DNA from: Pseudomonas putida
Lineage (GTDB): Bacteria > Pseudomonadota > Gammaproteobacteria > Pseudomonadales > Pseudomonadaceae
NCBI RefSeq assembly: GCF_002906855.1
Contig: NZ_MINI01000028.1
Location: 124,001 to 188,000 of the forward strand
Direction of reading: 5' to 3'
DNA length: 64,000 nucleotides
Shown: positions 51,018 to 62,017 of the stretch, one piece after another
How the letters are laid out: every line of letters begins with the position of its first letter
Position numbering within the stretch: position 1 is the stretch's first letter
Made by a program: the position numbers and the translations under genes
Notes under the pieces: model-generated
Databases searched by the model: none
What the model saw: only the letters and a program-made list of their open reading frames with translations
Told to the model about the DNA's origin: nothing

Positions 51018-51076
51018 TTCTATCGGGTGAACGTACCGGAGTAGACTAAGGCAACCCCATTCGGCAAGGAGCACGC

Positions 51077-51433
51077 ATGAGCGTTCGTGGCCACGATCGG
51101 CAGATCGACAACATCGAGTTCAACGTCAGCGACATCGCACGGAGCAAGGCTTTCTACGGCAGCGTGTTCGGCTGGCGCTTCACCGACTACGGGCCGACCT
51201 ACACCGAGTTCAGCGATGGTCGCTTGACCGGCGGCTTCTCCACCGGCGAAGCGGTGCGGCCGGGCGGGCCACTGGTGATCCTGTATGCGGACGACCTGGA
51301 AGCCACGCTACAGCGGGTCGAGGCGGCCGGGGCAAGCATCAGCCGGGCGACCTTCGCCTTTCCGGGTGGCCGGCGTTTCCACTTCATCGACCCGGACGGG
51401 TACGAACTCGCTGTGTGGACGGCCCAAGCCTGA
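51077..51433 (+). CDS. VOC (glyoxalase/bleomycin resistance) family protein
   Basis: This 118-residue protein is a single vicinal oxygen chelate domain: DNIEFNVSDIARSKAFYGSV, FGWRFTDYGPTYTEFSDG, and a second half ending RRFHFIDPDGYELAVW. Members are metal-dependent lyases, isomerases or resistance proteins, and the substrate is unknown. AAGGAG precedes the ATG. The stop overlaps the start of the TetR gene by one base, so the two may be co-translated. Confidence 0.87.
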   Translation: MSVRGHDRQIDNIEFNVSDIARSKAFYGSVFGWRFTDYGPTYTEFSDGRLTGGFSTGEAVRPGGPLVILYADDLEATLQRVEAAGASISRATFAFPGGRRFHFIDPDGYELAVWTAQA

Positions 51434-52053
51434 TGGCCAACCACAAGATCGAAATCCGCCGTCGCAATATCGAGAAAATCCTCATCGCAGCGGAAAAGGT
51501 GTTCGCCGAAAAAGGCTACGGCGCCACCTCGATGGGTGACATTGCCGAACAGGCCGAGCTGCCGCGCTCCAACCTGCACTACTACTTCAGCACCAAGGAC
51601 GAGTTGTTCCGCGCAGTGCTGCAGGACCTGCTGGATGTGTGGAAACAGGACGCGCTGTGCTTCGAGAACTTCGATGACCCGCGGGTGGTGTTGACCAGCT
51701 ACATTCGCGCCAAGATGGGCCACTCACGTTCACGGCCGCTGGGCTCGAAGATCTGGGCCGAGGAGATGCTGCATGGGGCACCGGTGCTGGGGGTGAACCT
51801 CGCTGAGAGCCTGGTGCCTTGGGCGAAACTCAAGGAAGACAAGATCCGTCGCTGGGTGGCGGAGGGGCGCATCCTGCCGGTGGAACCTTCGGCGCTGCTC
51901 TACATGATCTGGGCGTCGACCCAGCACTATGCCGATTTTGGTTATCAAGTGATGTTGCTGAACGAGGGTGAGCCTTTGTCGGACATGGCATTCGAGAGTG
52001 CGGTGCAGACGGTGACCTGTGTGATCTTGCGCGGTATCGGGCTGGAGCCATGA
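51433..52053 (+). CDS. TetR-family regulator, RutR-like
   Basis: This 206-residue protein has an N-terminal TetR helix-turn-helix (AAEKVFAEKGYGATSMGDIA, EQAELPRSNLHYYFSTKDEL) and a C-terminal domain resembling E. coli RutR, including MIWASTQHYADFGYQV. RutR senses uracil and controls pyrimidine breakdown. The preA/preT/hydA, permease and amidohydrolase genes start right next door, so this is the likely local regulator; that is inference. The start at 51433 overlaps the VOC stop. Confidence 0.88.
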   Translation: MANHKIEIRRRNIEKILIAAEKVFAEKGYGATSMGDIAEQAELPRSNLHYYFSTKDELFRAVLQDLLDVWKQDALCFENFDDPRVVLTSYIRAKMGHSRSRPLGSKIWAEEMLHGAPVLGVNLAESLVPWAKLKEDKIRRWVAEGRILPVEPSALLYMIWASTQHYADFGYQVMLLNEGEPLSDMAFESAVQTVTCVILRGIGLEP

Positions 52054-52057
52054 GTGG

Positions 52058-52080
52058 ATGGGGCTGCGAAGCAGCCCCAT
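52058..52080. terminator. Hairpin between the convergent tetR-like and preA genes
   Basis: ATGGGGCTGC, loop GAA, GCAGCCCCAT form a perfect 10-bp stem starting 4 bases after the TetR stop and 14 bases from the preA end. It is probably a shared bidirectional terminator, although T tracts are absent. Confidence 0.6.
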
Positions 52081-52093
52081 CGACCGCCAGTAT

Positions 52094-53368
52094 TCAGCTG
52101 GCCTCGCGGTAGGGGTTGCGCGGATCCTGGGTCCAGTTCAGGTAAGGCTTGCCGGTATCCTGTGGCACCATCTCGATGCAGTTCTCCACCGGGCAGGTGA
52201 TCTGGCACAGGTTGCAGCCCACGCATTCGTCCTCGATCACGCTGTAGGCATGCGTCCCGTCTGCCTTCAGCGAGCTGGCAATCGCCTGATGTGAGGTGTC
52301 CTCACAGGCGATGTGGCAACGCCCGCAACCAATGCACGCCTCCTGGTCGATCTGCGCCACCGACTTGTAGTTGATGTCCAGGTACTTCCAGTCAGTGGTG
52401 TGCCCCACGGCCTGGCCGCGGAAGGCCTCCAGGTTGCGGTGGCCGTGCTGGTCCATCCAGCGTTCCAGGCCATCTTTCATGTCTTCGACGATGCGGAAGC
52501 CATGCAGCATCGCCGCCGTGCACACTTGCACCGCACCGCTGCCCAGGGCGATGAACTCGGCAGCATCGCGCCAGTTGCCGATCCCGCCGATCCCGCAGAT
52601 CGGCAAACCTCGGGTTTCCGGGTCGCGAGCGATTTCGGCAACCATGTTCAGGGCGATCGGCTTGACTGCCGAGCCGCAGTAACCGCCGTGGGTGCTCTGG
52701 TCGCCAACGATGGGGTGGGCGACCATGCGGTCCAGGTCGACGCTGGTGATCGAGTTGATGGTGTTGATCAGCGACACCGCATCCGCGCCACCGCGATGGG
52801 CCGCACGGGCCGACTGGCGAATGTCGGTGATGTTTGGCGTGAGCTTGACGATCACCGGCAGCGAGCAGTGCAGCTTGCACCAGCGGGTGACCATCTCCAC
52901 GTACTCCGGCACCTGGCCGACCGCCGCCCCCATGCCGCGTTCAGGCATGCCGTGGGGGCAGCCGAAGTTCAGCTCGATGCCATCGGCGCCGGTGGCTTCC
53001 ACCAGTGGCAGGATGAACTTCCACGACTCCTCCACGCAGGGCACCATCAGCGACACGACCAGTGCGCGGTCGGGCCAGTCCTTCTTCACCTGAGTGATTT
53101 CCCGCAGGTTGATCTCCAGCGAACGGTCGGTGATCAGCTCGATGTTGTTGATGCCCTGCACCTGGCGGTTGGGGCCGTAGTGCGCGGAATAACGTGACGA
53201 CACGTTGACCGCCGCCGGGTCCTCGCCCAAGGTCTTCCAGACCACGCCGCCCCAGCCGGCTTCGAAGGCGCGGACCACGTTGTAGGCCTTGTCGGTCGGT
53301 GGCGCGGAGGCCAGCCAGAAGGGGTTGGGCGCCTTGATGCCGGCGAATTCGATGGACAGGTCGGCCAT
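52094..53368 (-). CDS. preA: NAD-dependent dihydropyrimidine dehydrogenase subunit PreA
   Basis: This 424-residue enzyme, with PreT, reduces uracil and thymine to dihydropyrimidines (step 1 of reductive pyrimidine catabolism). It has an FMN-binding TIM barrel (1 to about 310) with the active-site Cys in LNFGCPHGMPERGMGAAVG, and a C-terminal ferredoxin part with two 4Fe-4S motifs, CIGCGRCHIACEDT and CVGCNLCQITCPVENC. It starts on the base after the preT stop. The upstream dihydropyrimidinase gene supplies step 2. Confidence 0.95.
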   Translation of the reverse strand: MADLSIEFAGIKAPNPFWLASAPPTDKAYNVVRAFEAGWGGVVWKTLGEDPAAVNVSSRYSAHYGPNRQVQGINNIELITDRSLEINLREITQVKKDWPDRALVVSLMVPCVEESWKFILPLVEATGADGIELNFGCPHGMPERGMGAAVGQVPEYVEMVTRWCKLHCSLPVIVKLTPNITDIRQSARAAHRGGADAVSLINTINSITSVDLDRMVAHPIVGDQSTHGGYCGSAVKPIALNMVAEIARDPETRGLPICGIGGIGNWRDAAEFIALGSGAVQVCTAAMLHGFRIVEDMKDGLERWMDQHGHRNLEAFRGQAVGHTTDWKYLDINYKSVAQIDQEACIGCGRCHIACEDTSHQAIASSLKADGTHAYSVIEDECVGCNLCQITCPVENCIEMVPQDTGKPYLNWTQDPRNPYREAS

Positions 53369-54736
53369 TTACGCTGCCTCCACGTTGAGCATGAGTTGGG
53401 CATGGATGGCTTCGGCGGCCAGCTTGCCGTGTTGCACGGCCTGGACGGTGAGGTCCTGGCCCAGGGCGGTGCAGTCGCCGCCGGCGTACACGCCTGGGAG
53501 GCTGGTGCGCATGTGGTCATCGACGCGGATACGCTCGCCGTCGCGCGCCAGTTGCGCAGCGACCGGGTCGCCGAGGCTGGCGTCGTCGAAGCGCTGGCCG
53601 ATGGCCTTGAAGATGGCGTCGGCGGCCAGCTCGAACGTTTCGCCAGTGTCGCGCAGGCGGTCGTCGGCCAGTTCGGTACGCATGAAGCGCATGCCGCACA
53701 CAAGGCCGTCGTCATCGAGCAGCACGGCATCGGGGCGGGCCCAGGTGTGCAAGCGCACCTGATTGGCCTTGGCAATGTCCTGCTCATGGCCGGTGGCGCC
53801 CATGTCGCCGTGGCCACGGCGGTACACCAGGTTGACGTCGCGGGCACCCAGGCGGCTCATCTGCACGGCCATGTCGATGGCGGTGTTGCCGGCACCGATC
53901 ACCAGGCAGCGGTCGGCCAGTGGCAGTTGCGCCAGGTCGTCGGCCTGACGCAGTTCGCGGATGTATGCAGTGGCGGCGAGCAGGCCAGGGGCTTCTTCGT
54001 CGGCCAGGCCGAGCTGGCGCACGGCGTTCAGGCCCAGGCCGAGGAACACTGCGTCGTACTGGTCGCGCAACTCGCCCAGGCCGAGGTTGGCGCCCAGGCG
54101 CTGGCCGTGACGGATCTCGATACCGCCGATGCCGAGCAGGAATTCCACTTCACGCTGGGCGTAGTCATCCACCAGCTTGTAGCGGGCGATACCGTATTCG
54201 TTGAGGCCGCCGGCTTTCTCGCAGGCCTCGAACACCACCACGTCATGGCCATGCATGGCCAGGCGATGGGCACACGACAGCCCGGCGGGGCCGGCACCGA
54301 CCACGGCGATGCGCTTGCCGGTGGCGGGTGAGCGCTTGAACGGGTGCTCGCTGAAGTGGGCATTGTCCAAGGCGTAGCGCTGCAACTGGCCGATCAGCAC
54401 CGGGGCGCATTCCTGGGCGTTGTTACGCACGCAGGCTTGTTGGCAGAGGATTTCGGTGGGGCACACGCGGGCGCAGCTGCCACCGAGGATATTGGCCGAG
54501 AGGATACGCTCGGCGGCGCCTTGCAGGTTCTCGTCGCTGATGCGGTGGATGAACGACGGGATGTCGATTTCGCTCGGGCAGGCGTTCACGCAAGGGGCGT
54601 CGTAGCAGTACAGGCAGCGGGCACTCTCGACCGCAGCCTGGCGGGCGGTGAGCGGCGGGGCCAGGTCGGTGAAGCGCTCGGCCAGTTGGTCGCTGCCGGC
54701 ACGCGGGCGCGGCAAATGGTTCAGGGCATCGATCAC
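53369..54736 (-). CDS. preT: NAD-dependent dihydropyrimidine dehydrogenase subunit PreT
   Basis: This 455-residue flavin/iron-sulfur subunit passes electrons between NAD(P)H and PreA. The N-terminal cluster domain has CLYCYDAPCVNACPSEIDIP and SCARVCPTEILCQQACV. It is followed by FAD binding (AVVGAGPAGLSCAHRLAMHG) and the NAD(P) site (LVIGAGNTAIDMAVQMSRLG). The layout matches glutamate-synthase small-subunit-like PreT. It lies between hydA (94-base gap) and preA (adjacent). The start follows the family at MIDALNHLPRP, though the ribosome site is weak (GAGAGG). Confidence 0.93.
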   Translation of the reverse strand: MIDALNHLPRPRAGSDQLAERFTDLAPPLTARQAAVESARCLYCYDAPCVNACPSEIDIPSFIHRISDENLQGAAERILSANILGGSCARVCPTEILCQQACVRNNAQECAPVLIGQLQRYALDNAHFSEHPFKRSPATGKRIAVVGAGPAGLSCAHRLAMHGHDVVVFEACEKAGGLNEYGIARYKLVDDYAQREVEFLLGIGGIEIRHGQRLGANLGLGELRDQYDAVFLGLGLNAVRQLGLADEEAPGLLAATAYIRELRQADDLAQLPLADRCLVIGAGNTAIDMAVQMSRLGARDVNLVYRRGHGDMGATGHEQDIAKANQVRLHTWARPDAVLLDDDGLVCGMRFMRTELADDRLRDTGETFELAADAIFKAIGQRFDDASLGDPVAAQLARDGERIRVDDHMRTSLPGVYAGGDCTALGQDLTVQAVQHGKLAAEAIHAQLMLNVEAA

Positions 54737-54830
54737 GGTTGTAGCCTCTCTTTTCTTTTTTGGTTGTGGCAGTCAACGGCAATACGGCGCCGCCCGGCCT
54801 CTGGGGGCTGGTACGGCAATGCGGGTCAGC

Positions 54831-56345
<1,515 letters not shown>

Positions 56346-56352
56346 CTAATCC

Positions 56353-56366
56353 TGTCAGACCTGACA
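56353..56366. promoter_or_regulatory. Palindrome TGTCAG-AC-CTGACA upstream of hydA
   Basis: A perfect 14-base symmetric site lies 83 bases upstream of the hydA start. Its TGTCAGnnCTGACA shape resembles FCD/GntR-type operators, but the binding protein is unknown. Confidence 0.4.
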
Positions 56367-56465
56367 AGATTGGAATTTAGATGCAGTTTCAGGATTGTTC
56401 AAGAAAATAATTTATATGCTTATGACACTAATAACTAATTGATAATTAACGATTAATTGTTGAAA

Positions 56466-56527
56466 TCACCAAAATGGTGAGGCCTTTCACCATTTTGACG
56501 CACTTGACAAGAAGCCAAATTGGTCAA
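56466..56527. promoter_or_regulatory. Cluster of TCACCA/TGGTGA half-sites in the hydA-permease spacer
   Basis: TCACCA-AAA-TGGTGA (56466-56480) is followed by the inverted TCACCATTTTG (56487-56497), so the arms 56470-56480 and 56487-56497 form a perfect 11-base palindrome. A further TGGTCAA half-site lies at 56521-56527. These resemble the TTGACCAnnTGGTCAA consensus of E. coli RutR. They sit between the divergent pyrimidine genes. Base composition is locally AT-rich at 56400-56470. The remaining 56528-56887 is a GC-rich leader with a GCGGCAGGCG/CGCCTGCCGC hairpin at about 56649-56694 and no gene. Confidence 0.5.
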
Positions 56528-56887
56528 GATTTTCCATGCAAAATCAGCTGCTTGATTCCTGGCTTCGAGGCGCAGGCCGCGCCGTTGAAAAACCAGGCTG
56601 CACCAGTTTGAACCTGTTGCAGGGGCCAAGGCCGGCCCACGGCGGCGCAAGCGGCAGGCGAGGGGATAACCGTGCCCGCGCCTGCCGCGCAACAATGCTA
56701 TGCAGATCAGTTGTTTACCTCCGGTCGGCGGCGGCCGGCCGGGTAGGCGCAAGCCAACCCGGCACGCAATTTGAGTACGGCCACAACCGCCAGGCCGGAC
56801 CGGAGGAGCAGTACTGGTGGTGTGTGTACTCCGGCCATCGCGTTAGCCCGATGAGCAAACAACTAGAAGAAATCTGGAGAAGGCCCC

Positions 56888-58387
56888 ATGCAACAGAGCA
56901 GATCGGAAGTGATCGAGCAGGCAGGCCTGTTCGAGCTGTCCGCGGGCAGTGACGTCCTCGACAGCCCGCGCTACAACCACGACATCGCGCCGACCAAGGT
57001 GCACCAGCGCACCTGGAACAAATGGCACATCACTGCGCTGTGGGTGGGCATGTCCATCTGCGTGCCCACCTACACCCTCGGCGGCGTGCTCACGGCCTAC
57101 TTCGGCCTGAGCGTGGGCGAGGCACTGCTAGCGATCCTGCTGGCCAACCTCATCGTGCTGATCCCGCTGACCCTCAACGCCTTTCCCGGCACCAAGTACG
57201 GCATTCCGTTCCCGGTGTTGCTGCGCTCGTCGTTCGGCATCCTCGGCTCCAACGTGCCGTGCCTGATCCGCGCGGTGGTGGCCTGCGGCTGGTTCGGCAT
57301 CCAGACGATGTTCGGCGGCCTGGCCATCCACCTGTTCCTCGGCTCGATCTTCGACGGCTGGAAGGCGCTGGAAGGTACCGGCGAGGTGATCGGATTCATG
57401 ATCTTCTGGGCGCTGAACCTGTGGGTGGTGCTGCGTGGCGCCGAGTCGATCAAGTGGCTGGAAACACTGTCGGCACCGCTGCTGGTAGCGGTCGGGTTCG
57501 GCCTGCTGTTCTGGGCCTTGCCGCACATGTCGATGAGCGAACTGCTGGCGCAGCCGCCCAAGCGCCCAGAAGGGGCAAGCGTGGTCGGTTACTTCTGCGC
57601 CGGGCTCACCGCCATGGTCGGCTTCTGGGCCACCTTGTCGCTGAACATTCCCGATTTCAGCCGCTATGCCAAGAGCCAGAAGGACCAGATTCTCGGGCAG
57701 ATCTTCGGCTTGCCGTTGACCATGTTCCTGTTCGCTTCGCTGGGGGTGGTGATGACCGCCGCCTCGGCGTCGCTGGTGGGGGAAACGGTGTCCGACCCGG
57801 TCAGCCTGATCGGCAAGATCCACAGCCCTGGCTGGGTGGCGCTGGCCATGGCGCTGATCGTGATCGCCACGCTGTCGACCAACACCGCCGCCAATATCGT
57901 TTCGCCAACCAACGACTTCCAGAACATCGCCCCACGCCTGATCGGGCGCAGCCGCGCCGTGTGGCTGACCGGCTTCATCGGCCTGGCGCTGATGAGCCAC
58001 GAACTGCTGAAGAAGCTTGGCTGGATCGTTTCCGACCTGAGCCTGGAGAGCGTCTATTCCAACTGGTTGCTGGGTTACTCCAGCCTGCTTGGGCCGATCG
58101 CCGGGATCATGGTGGTGGACTACTTCCTGGTCCGCCGCCAGCGCCTGGACCTGGCCGGGCTGTACCGCGACGACGTGTACCCGGCGTGGAACTGGGCGGG
58201 CTTCGCCGCCTTCGCCTTGCCGGTGGCGCTGACCGTGCTGGCCATCGGCAACAGCAGTTTCAGCTGGTTCTACGACTATGGCTGGTTCACCGGGTCGCTG
58301 CTGGGCGGGGTGCTGTACTACGCCCTGGGCGGCATGGCGGTGCGCGGGCCGGCGATCGCGCCAGTACAAACCAATAAAAGTGCCTGA
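56888..58387 (+). CDS. NCS1-family nucleobase/hydantoin:cation symporter
   Basis: This 499-residue inner-membrane transporter has about 12 membrane helices. NCS1 features are WNKWHITALWVGMSICVPTY, TYTLGG, GSNVPCLIRAVVACGWFGIQ and WATLSLNIPDFSRYAKSQ. Relatives carry uracil, allantoin or hydantoins. Its place before the amidohydrolase and divergent from hydA-preT-preA suggests pyrimidine or dihydropyrimidine uptake. GGAGAAGG precedes the ATG. The amidohydrolase starts 11 bases after its stop. Confidence 0.92.
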   Translation: MQQSRSEVIEQAGLFELSAGSDVLDSPRYNHDIAPTKVHQRTWNKWHITALWVGMSICVPTYTLGGVLTAYFGLSVGEALLAILLANLIVLIPLTLNAFPGTKYGIPFPVLLRSSFGILGSNVPCLIRAVVACGWFGIQTMFGGLAIHLFLGSIFDGWKALEGTGEVIGFMIFWALNLWVVLRGAESIKWLETLSAPLLVAVGFGLLFWALPHMSMSELLAQPPKRPEGASVVGYFCAGLTAMVGFWATLSLNIPDFSRYAKSQKDQILGQIFGLPLTMFLFASLGVVMTAASASLVGETVSDPVSLIGKIHSPGWVALAMALIVIATLSTNTAANIVSPTNDFQNIAPRLIGRSRAVWLTGFIGLALMSHELLKKLGWIVSDLSLESVYSNWLLGYSSLLGPIAGIMVVDYFLVRRQRLDLAGLYRDDVYPAWNWAGFAAFALPVALTVLAIGNSSFSWFYDYGWFTGSLLGGVLYYALGGMAVRGPAIAPVQTNKSA

Positions 58388-58398
58388 GGAGAAACACC

Positions 58399-59682
58399 AT
58401 GAGCCAATCCCAGCATGTCTTGAAATCTACCGAACGCCACGTCGACAGCGCACGCCTGTGGCAGTCGCTGATGGACCTTGCCCGCCTCGGCGCCACGGCC
58501 AAGGGCGGCGTGTGCCGGCTGGCACTGACCGACCTCGATCGCCAGGCGCGCGACCTGTTTGTTCAGTGGACGGAGGCCGCTGGTTGCACCGTCAGCGTCG
58601 ACGCGGTGGGCAACATCTTCGCCCGCCGCCCCGGGCGTAACCCCAAGCTGCCACCGGTGATGACCGGCAGCCATATCGACACCCAGCCAACCGGCGGCAA
58701 GTTCGATGGCTGTTTCGGCGTGATGGCCGGGCTGGAAGTGCTGCGTACCCTCAACGACCTGGGCATCGAGACCGAGGCACCGCTGGAAGTGGTGGTGTGG
58801 ACCAACGAAGAAGGTTCACGCTTCGCGCCCTGCATGATGGGCTCGGGTGTGTTCGCCGGCAAATTCACCCTGGAAGAAACCCTGGCCAAGCGCGATGCCC
58901 AGGGCGTTTCGGTCGGCGAGGCGCTGAACGCCATCGGCTATGCCGGCCAGCGCGCGGTGCTCGGCCACCCGGTCGGTGCCTATTTCGAAGCGCATATCGA
59001 ACAGGGGCCGATCCTTGAGGACCAGGCCAAGACCATCGGCGTGGTGCTCGGTGCCCTGGGGCAGAAGTGGTTCGACCTGACCCTGCGTGGCGTCGAAGCC
59101 CACGCCGGGCCGACGCCGATGCACCTGCGCAAGGACGCCCTGGTAGGCGCCGCGGCCGTGGTCGAAGCGGTCAACCGCACCGCCCACGCGCATCAGCCGC
59201 ACGCCTGCGGCACGGTCGGGTGCCTGCAGGCCTACCCCGGCTCGCGCAACGTGATCCCGGGCGAGGTGCGCATGACCCTGGACTTTCGTCACCTGGAGGG
59301 CGACCAGCTGGATGCGATGATCGCTGATGTGCGTGCAGTGATCGAGACGACCTGTGCCAAGCATGGCCTGAGCCATGAGCTGGTCCCCACGGCGGACTTC
59401 CCGGCGCTGTACTTCGACCGCGGTTGCGTCGGTGCCGTTCGCCAGTCAGCGCAAGCGCTGGGGTTGCCGCACATGGACATCGTCAGCGGGGCAGGGCATG
59501 ACGCGATCTTCCTCGCCGAACTGGGGCCGGCGGGGATGATCTTCGTGCCTTGCGAGAATGGCATCAGCCACAACGAGATCGAGAACGCCACGCCGGAGGA
59601 TCTTGCAGCAGGTTGCGCGGTGCTGCTGCGGGCCATGCTGGCGGCGTCGGAGGCGATTGCCAACGGGCGCTTGGCGGCATAG
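58399..59682 (+). CDS. N-carbamoyl-beta-alanine amidohydrolase (M20 Zn-dependent hydrolase)
   Basis: This 427-residue enzyme cleaves N-carbamoyl-beta-alanine to beta-alanine, CO2 and ammonia, the last step of reductive pyrimidine breakdown. M20/HyuC-type metal sites are VMTGSHIDTQPTGGKFDGCF and VVWTNEEGSRFAPCMMGSGV, plus the dimerisation lid (GVEAHAGPTPMHLRKDAL) and a C-terminal SGAGHDAIFL. GAGGAG precedes the ATG. The context with hydA, preT and preA favours this role over allantoate or L-carbamoylase activity. Confidence 0.9.
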   Translation: MSQSQHVLKSTERHVDSARLWQSLMDLARLGATAKGGVCRLALTDLDRQARDLFVQWTEAAGCTVSVDAVGNIFARRPGRNPKLPPVMTGSHIDTQPTGGKFDGCFGVMAGLEVLRTLNDLGIETEAPLEVVVWTNEEGSRFAPCMMGSGVFAGKFTLEETLAKRDAQGVSVGEALNAIGYAGQRAVLGHPVGAYFEAHIEQGPILEDQAKTIGVVLGALGQKWFDLTLRGVEAHAGPTPMHLRKDALVGAAAVVEAVNRTAHAHQPHACGTVGCLQAYPGSRNVIPGEVRMTLDFRHLEGDQLDAMIADVRAVIETTCAKHGLSHELVPTADFPALYFDRGCVGAVRQSAQALGLPHMDIVSGAGHDAIFLAELGPAGMIFVPCENGISHNEIENATPEDLAAGCAVLLRAMLAASEAIANGRLAA

Positions 59683-59721
59683 CAGCGCACTGACAGGGGC
59701 CGCCATGCGGCCCCAGCGATC

Positions 59722-60684
59722 TCAAGACTGAACGGTGACCAGGCAGCCATCACGGTCGATATGATAACGCTGCAGATCCTGGGCCAAAGTCAGGTGCCCA
59801 CTGTAGTGTGCCAACGCCTCATCCCGCACATCTTCAATGGATGGGCTGCGTTTCGGGTCTCCCTGGTACCGCGCACTGAAATGCGTCAGCACCAGATTGC
59901 GCACCCCAGCCGCTTCAGCGAACTGCGCTACCGCCGCCGCCGTACTGTGGCCAAACGCATTGCCGCTGCGCTCGACAATGGGCTGGGTATAGGTCGCCTC
60001 ATGCACCAGCACATCCGCGTCCTTGGCAACCTCGGCGAGCAATGCCGGGCTGTCGTTATCGCCACAGACGATCACCCGCTGCGGCGGCCGCGAGGCTTTC
60101 AGGTAGTCACGCGGCTCTAGCCGCTTTCCGTCCAGCTCGACCACCAGTCCCTTGGCCAGGTCACCCCACAACGGCCCGCGCGGGACCCCTTCGGCTTCCA
60201 GCCGCTGAATGTCCAGGCGTGGTTCAGGGTTAAGTTCGGTAAACACGAAGCCAACGCTCGGCACCCGGTGCGACAGTCGCACGGTACTGACCTGGACGTG
60301 CTCGCTCTGCCACTGCCCCAGGTGCTCGACCGGCACCAGGCGCAGTTCGAACGGCAGGTAGGTTTCGCTGGCTGCCAGGCTCAGGCGCACCCAATCCTGC
60401 AAGGCGGCGGGCAGGATCAGGTCGAGCGGTTCGCTGCGCCCGCCCATCCCGGCACTGGCCAGCAGCCCCGGCAGGCCGAAGCAATGGTCGCCATGCACAT
60501 GGGTGATGAAGATGCCGCGCAGGTCGCGGACCGAGAGTGAGCTGCGCAGCAACTGCTGCTGGGTGCCTTCGCCGCAATCGACCAGGTACCAGTGCTTGCC
60601 GCTGGCTTCAATGACAGCGGTGGCGCTGACGTTGCGGGCTTTGGTGGGCACCCCGGAAGAGGTGCCCAGAAACTGCAGGTCCAA
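59722..60684 (-). CDS. rnz: Ribonuclease Z
   Basis: This 320-residue zinc-dependent endonuclease of the metallo-beta-lactamase fold processes tRNA 3' ends. The metal motif is [20 protein letters not shown], with [16 protein letters not shown] and late HEATY and [10 protein letters not shown] prefer a TTG start at 60684 because GGAG lies 7 bases before it and the protein then begins (L/M)[17 protein letters not shown] as in the family. An ATG at 60714 would add ten residues with no homology. Confidence 0.9.
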   Translation of the reverse strand: MDLQFLGTSSGVPTKARNVSATAVIEASGKHWYLVDCGEGTQQQLLRSSLSVRDLRGIFITHVHGDHCFGLPGLLASAGMGGRSEPLDLILPAALQDWVRLSLAASETYLPFELRLVPVEHLGQWQSEHVQVSTVRLSHRVPSVGFVFTELNPEPRLDIQRLEAEGVPRGPLWGDLAKGLVVELDGKRLEPRDYLKASRPPQRVIVCGDNDSPALLAEVAKDADVLVHEATYTQPIVERSGNAFGHSTAAAVAQFAEAAGVRNLVLTHFSARYQGDPKRSPSIEDVRDEALAHYSGHLTLAQDLQRYHIDRDGCLVTVQS

Positions 60685-60744
60685 TGTTTCGCTCCATGCG
60701 TGGGGGAGCCACACCTTAGACGGATTGCTGCAGGGCGTCGATGC

Positions 60745-61308
60745 TCATGGCACGGTAGGGGCGTCCTGACGCCAGATCAGCTTGCTGGTGTCGTAACCCT
60801 GCTTGCGGGCAATCGCCAGCAGTTGGTCGCGGGTCTGGTCGGTGATCGCCGGCGTGCGCGACAGCAGCCACAGGTATTCGCGGTTGGGGTGCCCGACCAG
60901 CGCCACGCGGTAGTCCTTGTCGTGGTACAGCACCCAGTACTCGCCCTTGGTCATCTCTGGCGCCAGGCGGCTGAACCAGTTGTCGAAACGCACCCAGAGC
61001 TTGTCGGTCTTGCCCGGCACCTGGGCTTCGGCAATGCCGCGGGCTTCGTTCCATGTGCCGTCTTTTTCCTTGCAGCGGTTGGTCACGTCGATGCGGCCAT
61101 CCTCGCGTAGGCCGTAATGGGCTTCGGACTGCACGCAGTTGCGCTGGAAGAACATCGGCAGGCGCGCCAGCTCGTACCAGGTACCCTGGTAGCGTTGCAG
61201 GTCGACCTGTTCGGTGGTCGGCGGGGTGTGGTGATCGTCGTTGGAACCGACGCAGCCCATCAGGGCCAGGGTCATGCAGGAAAGCATCAGGGCCGTGCGC
61301 ATCGCCAT
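60745..61308 (-). CDS. blc: Outer-membrane lipocalin lipoprotein
   Basis: This 187-residue lipoprotein has a signal peptide with the lipobox LALMGC. The lipocalin starts at YQGTWYELARLPMFFQRNCV (GxW motif), with ITDQTR and WLLSRTPAI late in the barrel. Blc-type lipocalins bind lysophospholipids or fatty acids in the periplasm. AGGAGG directly before ATG 61308 fixes the start. A longer reading to 61389 would put 27 residues before the signal peptide. Confidence 0.92.
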   Translation of the reverse strand: MAMRTALMLSCMTLALMGCVGSNDDHHTPPTTEQVDLQRYQGTWYELARLPMFFQRNCVQSEAHYGLREDGRIDVTNRCKEKDGTWNEARGIAEAQVPGKTDKLWVRFDNWFSRLAPEMTKGEYWVLYHDKDYRVALVGHPNREYLWLLSRTPAITDQTRDQLLAIARKQGYDTSKLIWRQDAPTVP

Positions 61309-61381
61309 GGCAAACCTCCTGTCAGTGAATGTGGGGCTCACCCTTGGTTCGATGCGGTCACCGCGCAAAAGTTGTATCGGT

Positions 61382-62017
61382 TCAGGCATTGTCCGGTGGC
61401 AGGTCGAATGAGCCGGTCTGTACTTCGCCCACTAGCACATAGCGGGCAATGATCACGCCCTTGGGCGTAACCCGCGAATGTTGCAGAGTGAAGGCCCCTG
61501 GTGCAGCATCGTCGCCGAACAGGCGCTTGCCATGGCCCAGTAACACGGGGTGAATAAGCAACTGAAGCTCATCGACCAGCCCGGCAGCGAGCAGTTGTTG
61601 CACCACATCGGCACTGCCCTGGGTCAGCAGATCGGCACCCTCCTGCTGCTTGAGGGCACGTACCGCCGCGACAATGTCCGCAGCCAGCGCATGGCTGTTG
61701 TGCCAATCGAGGCTGTCGGGATGATGGGTGGCGACGTGCTTGGCCACGCTGTTGAACAGTTTCGCGATGGAAAAATCCTCGGTATCGTCTTTCACCTTCG
61801 GCCAGTAGCCGGCAAAGATCTCGTAGGTGCGCCGGCCTAACAGCAATTCGAAAGGCTGGCTGAACAGCGCCTGCATGGCCTGGCCGAACACTTCCTCGGC
61901 ATGGGGCACGAGCCAGCCGCCTAAGGTGAAACCGCCGCTGGTGTCTTCCTGTGGGCCGCCGGGGGCCTGCATGACGCCGTCGAGGCTGACGAAGGCGGCT
62001 ACGATGAGTTTGCGCAT
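61382..62017 (-). CDS. RibD C-terminal/dihydrofolate-reductase-like protein
   Basis: This 211-residue protein of the DHFR/RibD-C family begins RKLIVAAFVSLDGVMQAPGG, has GRRTYEIFAGYWP and GADLLTQGSADVVQQLLAAG (nucleotide-binding loop), and ends near LLGHGKRLFGD. It is probably an NADPH-dependent reductase of unknown substrate; such stand-alone proteins are not the folate DHFR. AGGAGAG precedes ATG 62017. Coding-looking sequence further upstream in the frame is antisense of the enoyl-CoA hydratase and is not part of this gene. Confidence 0.85.
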   Translation of the reverse strand: MRKLIVAAFVSLDGVMQAPGGPQEDTSGGFTLGGWLVPHAEEVFGQAMQALFSQPFELLLGRRTYEIFAGYWPKVKDDTEDFSIAKLFNSVAKHVATHHPDSLDWHNSHALAADIVAAVRALKQQEGADLLTQGSADVVQQLLAAGLVDELQLLIHPVLLGHGKRLFGDDAAPGAFTLQHSRVTPKGVIIARYVLVGEVQTGSFDLPPDNA

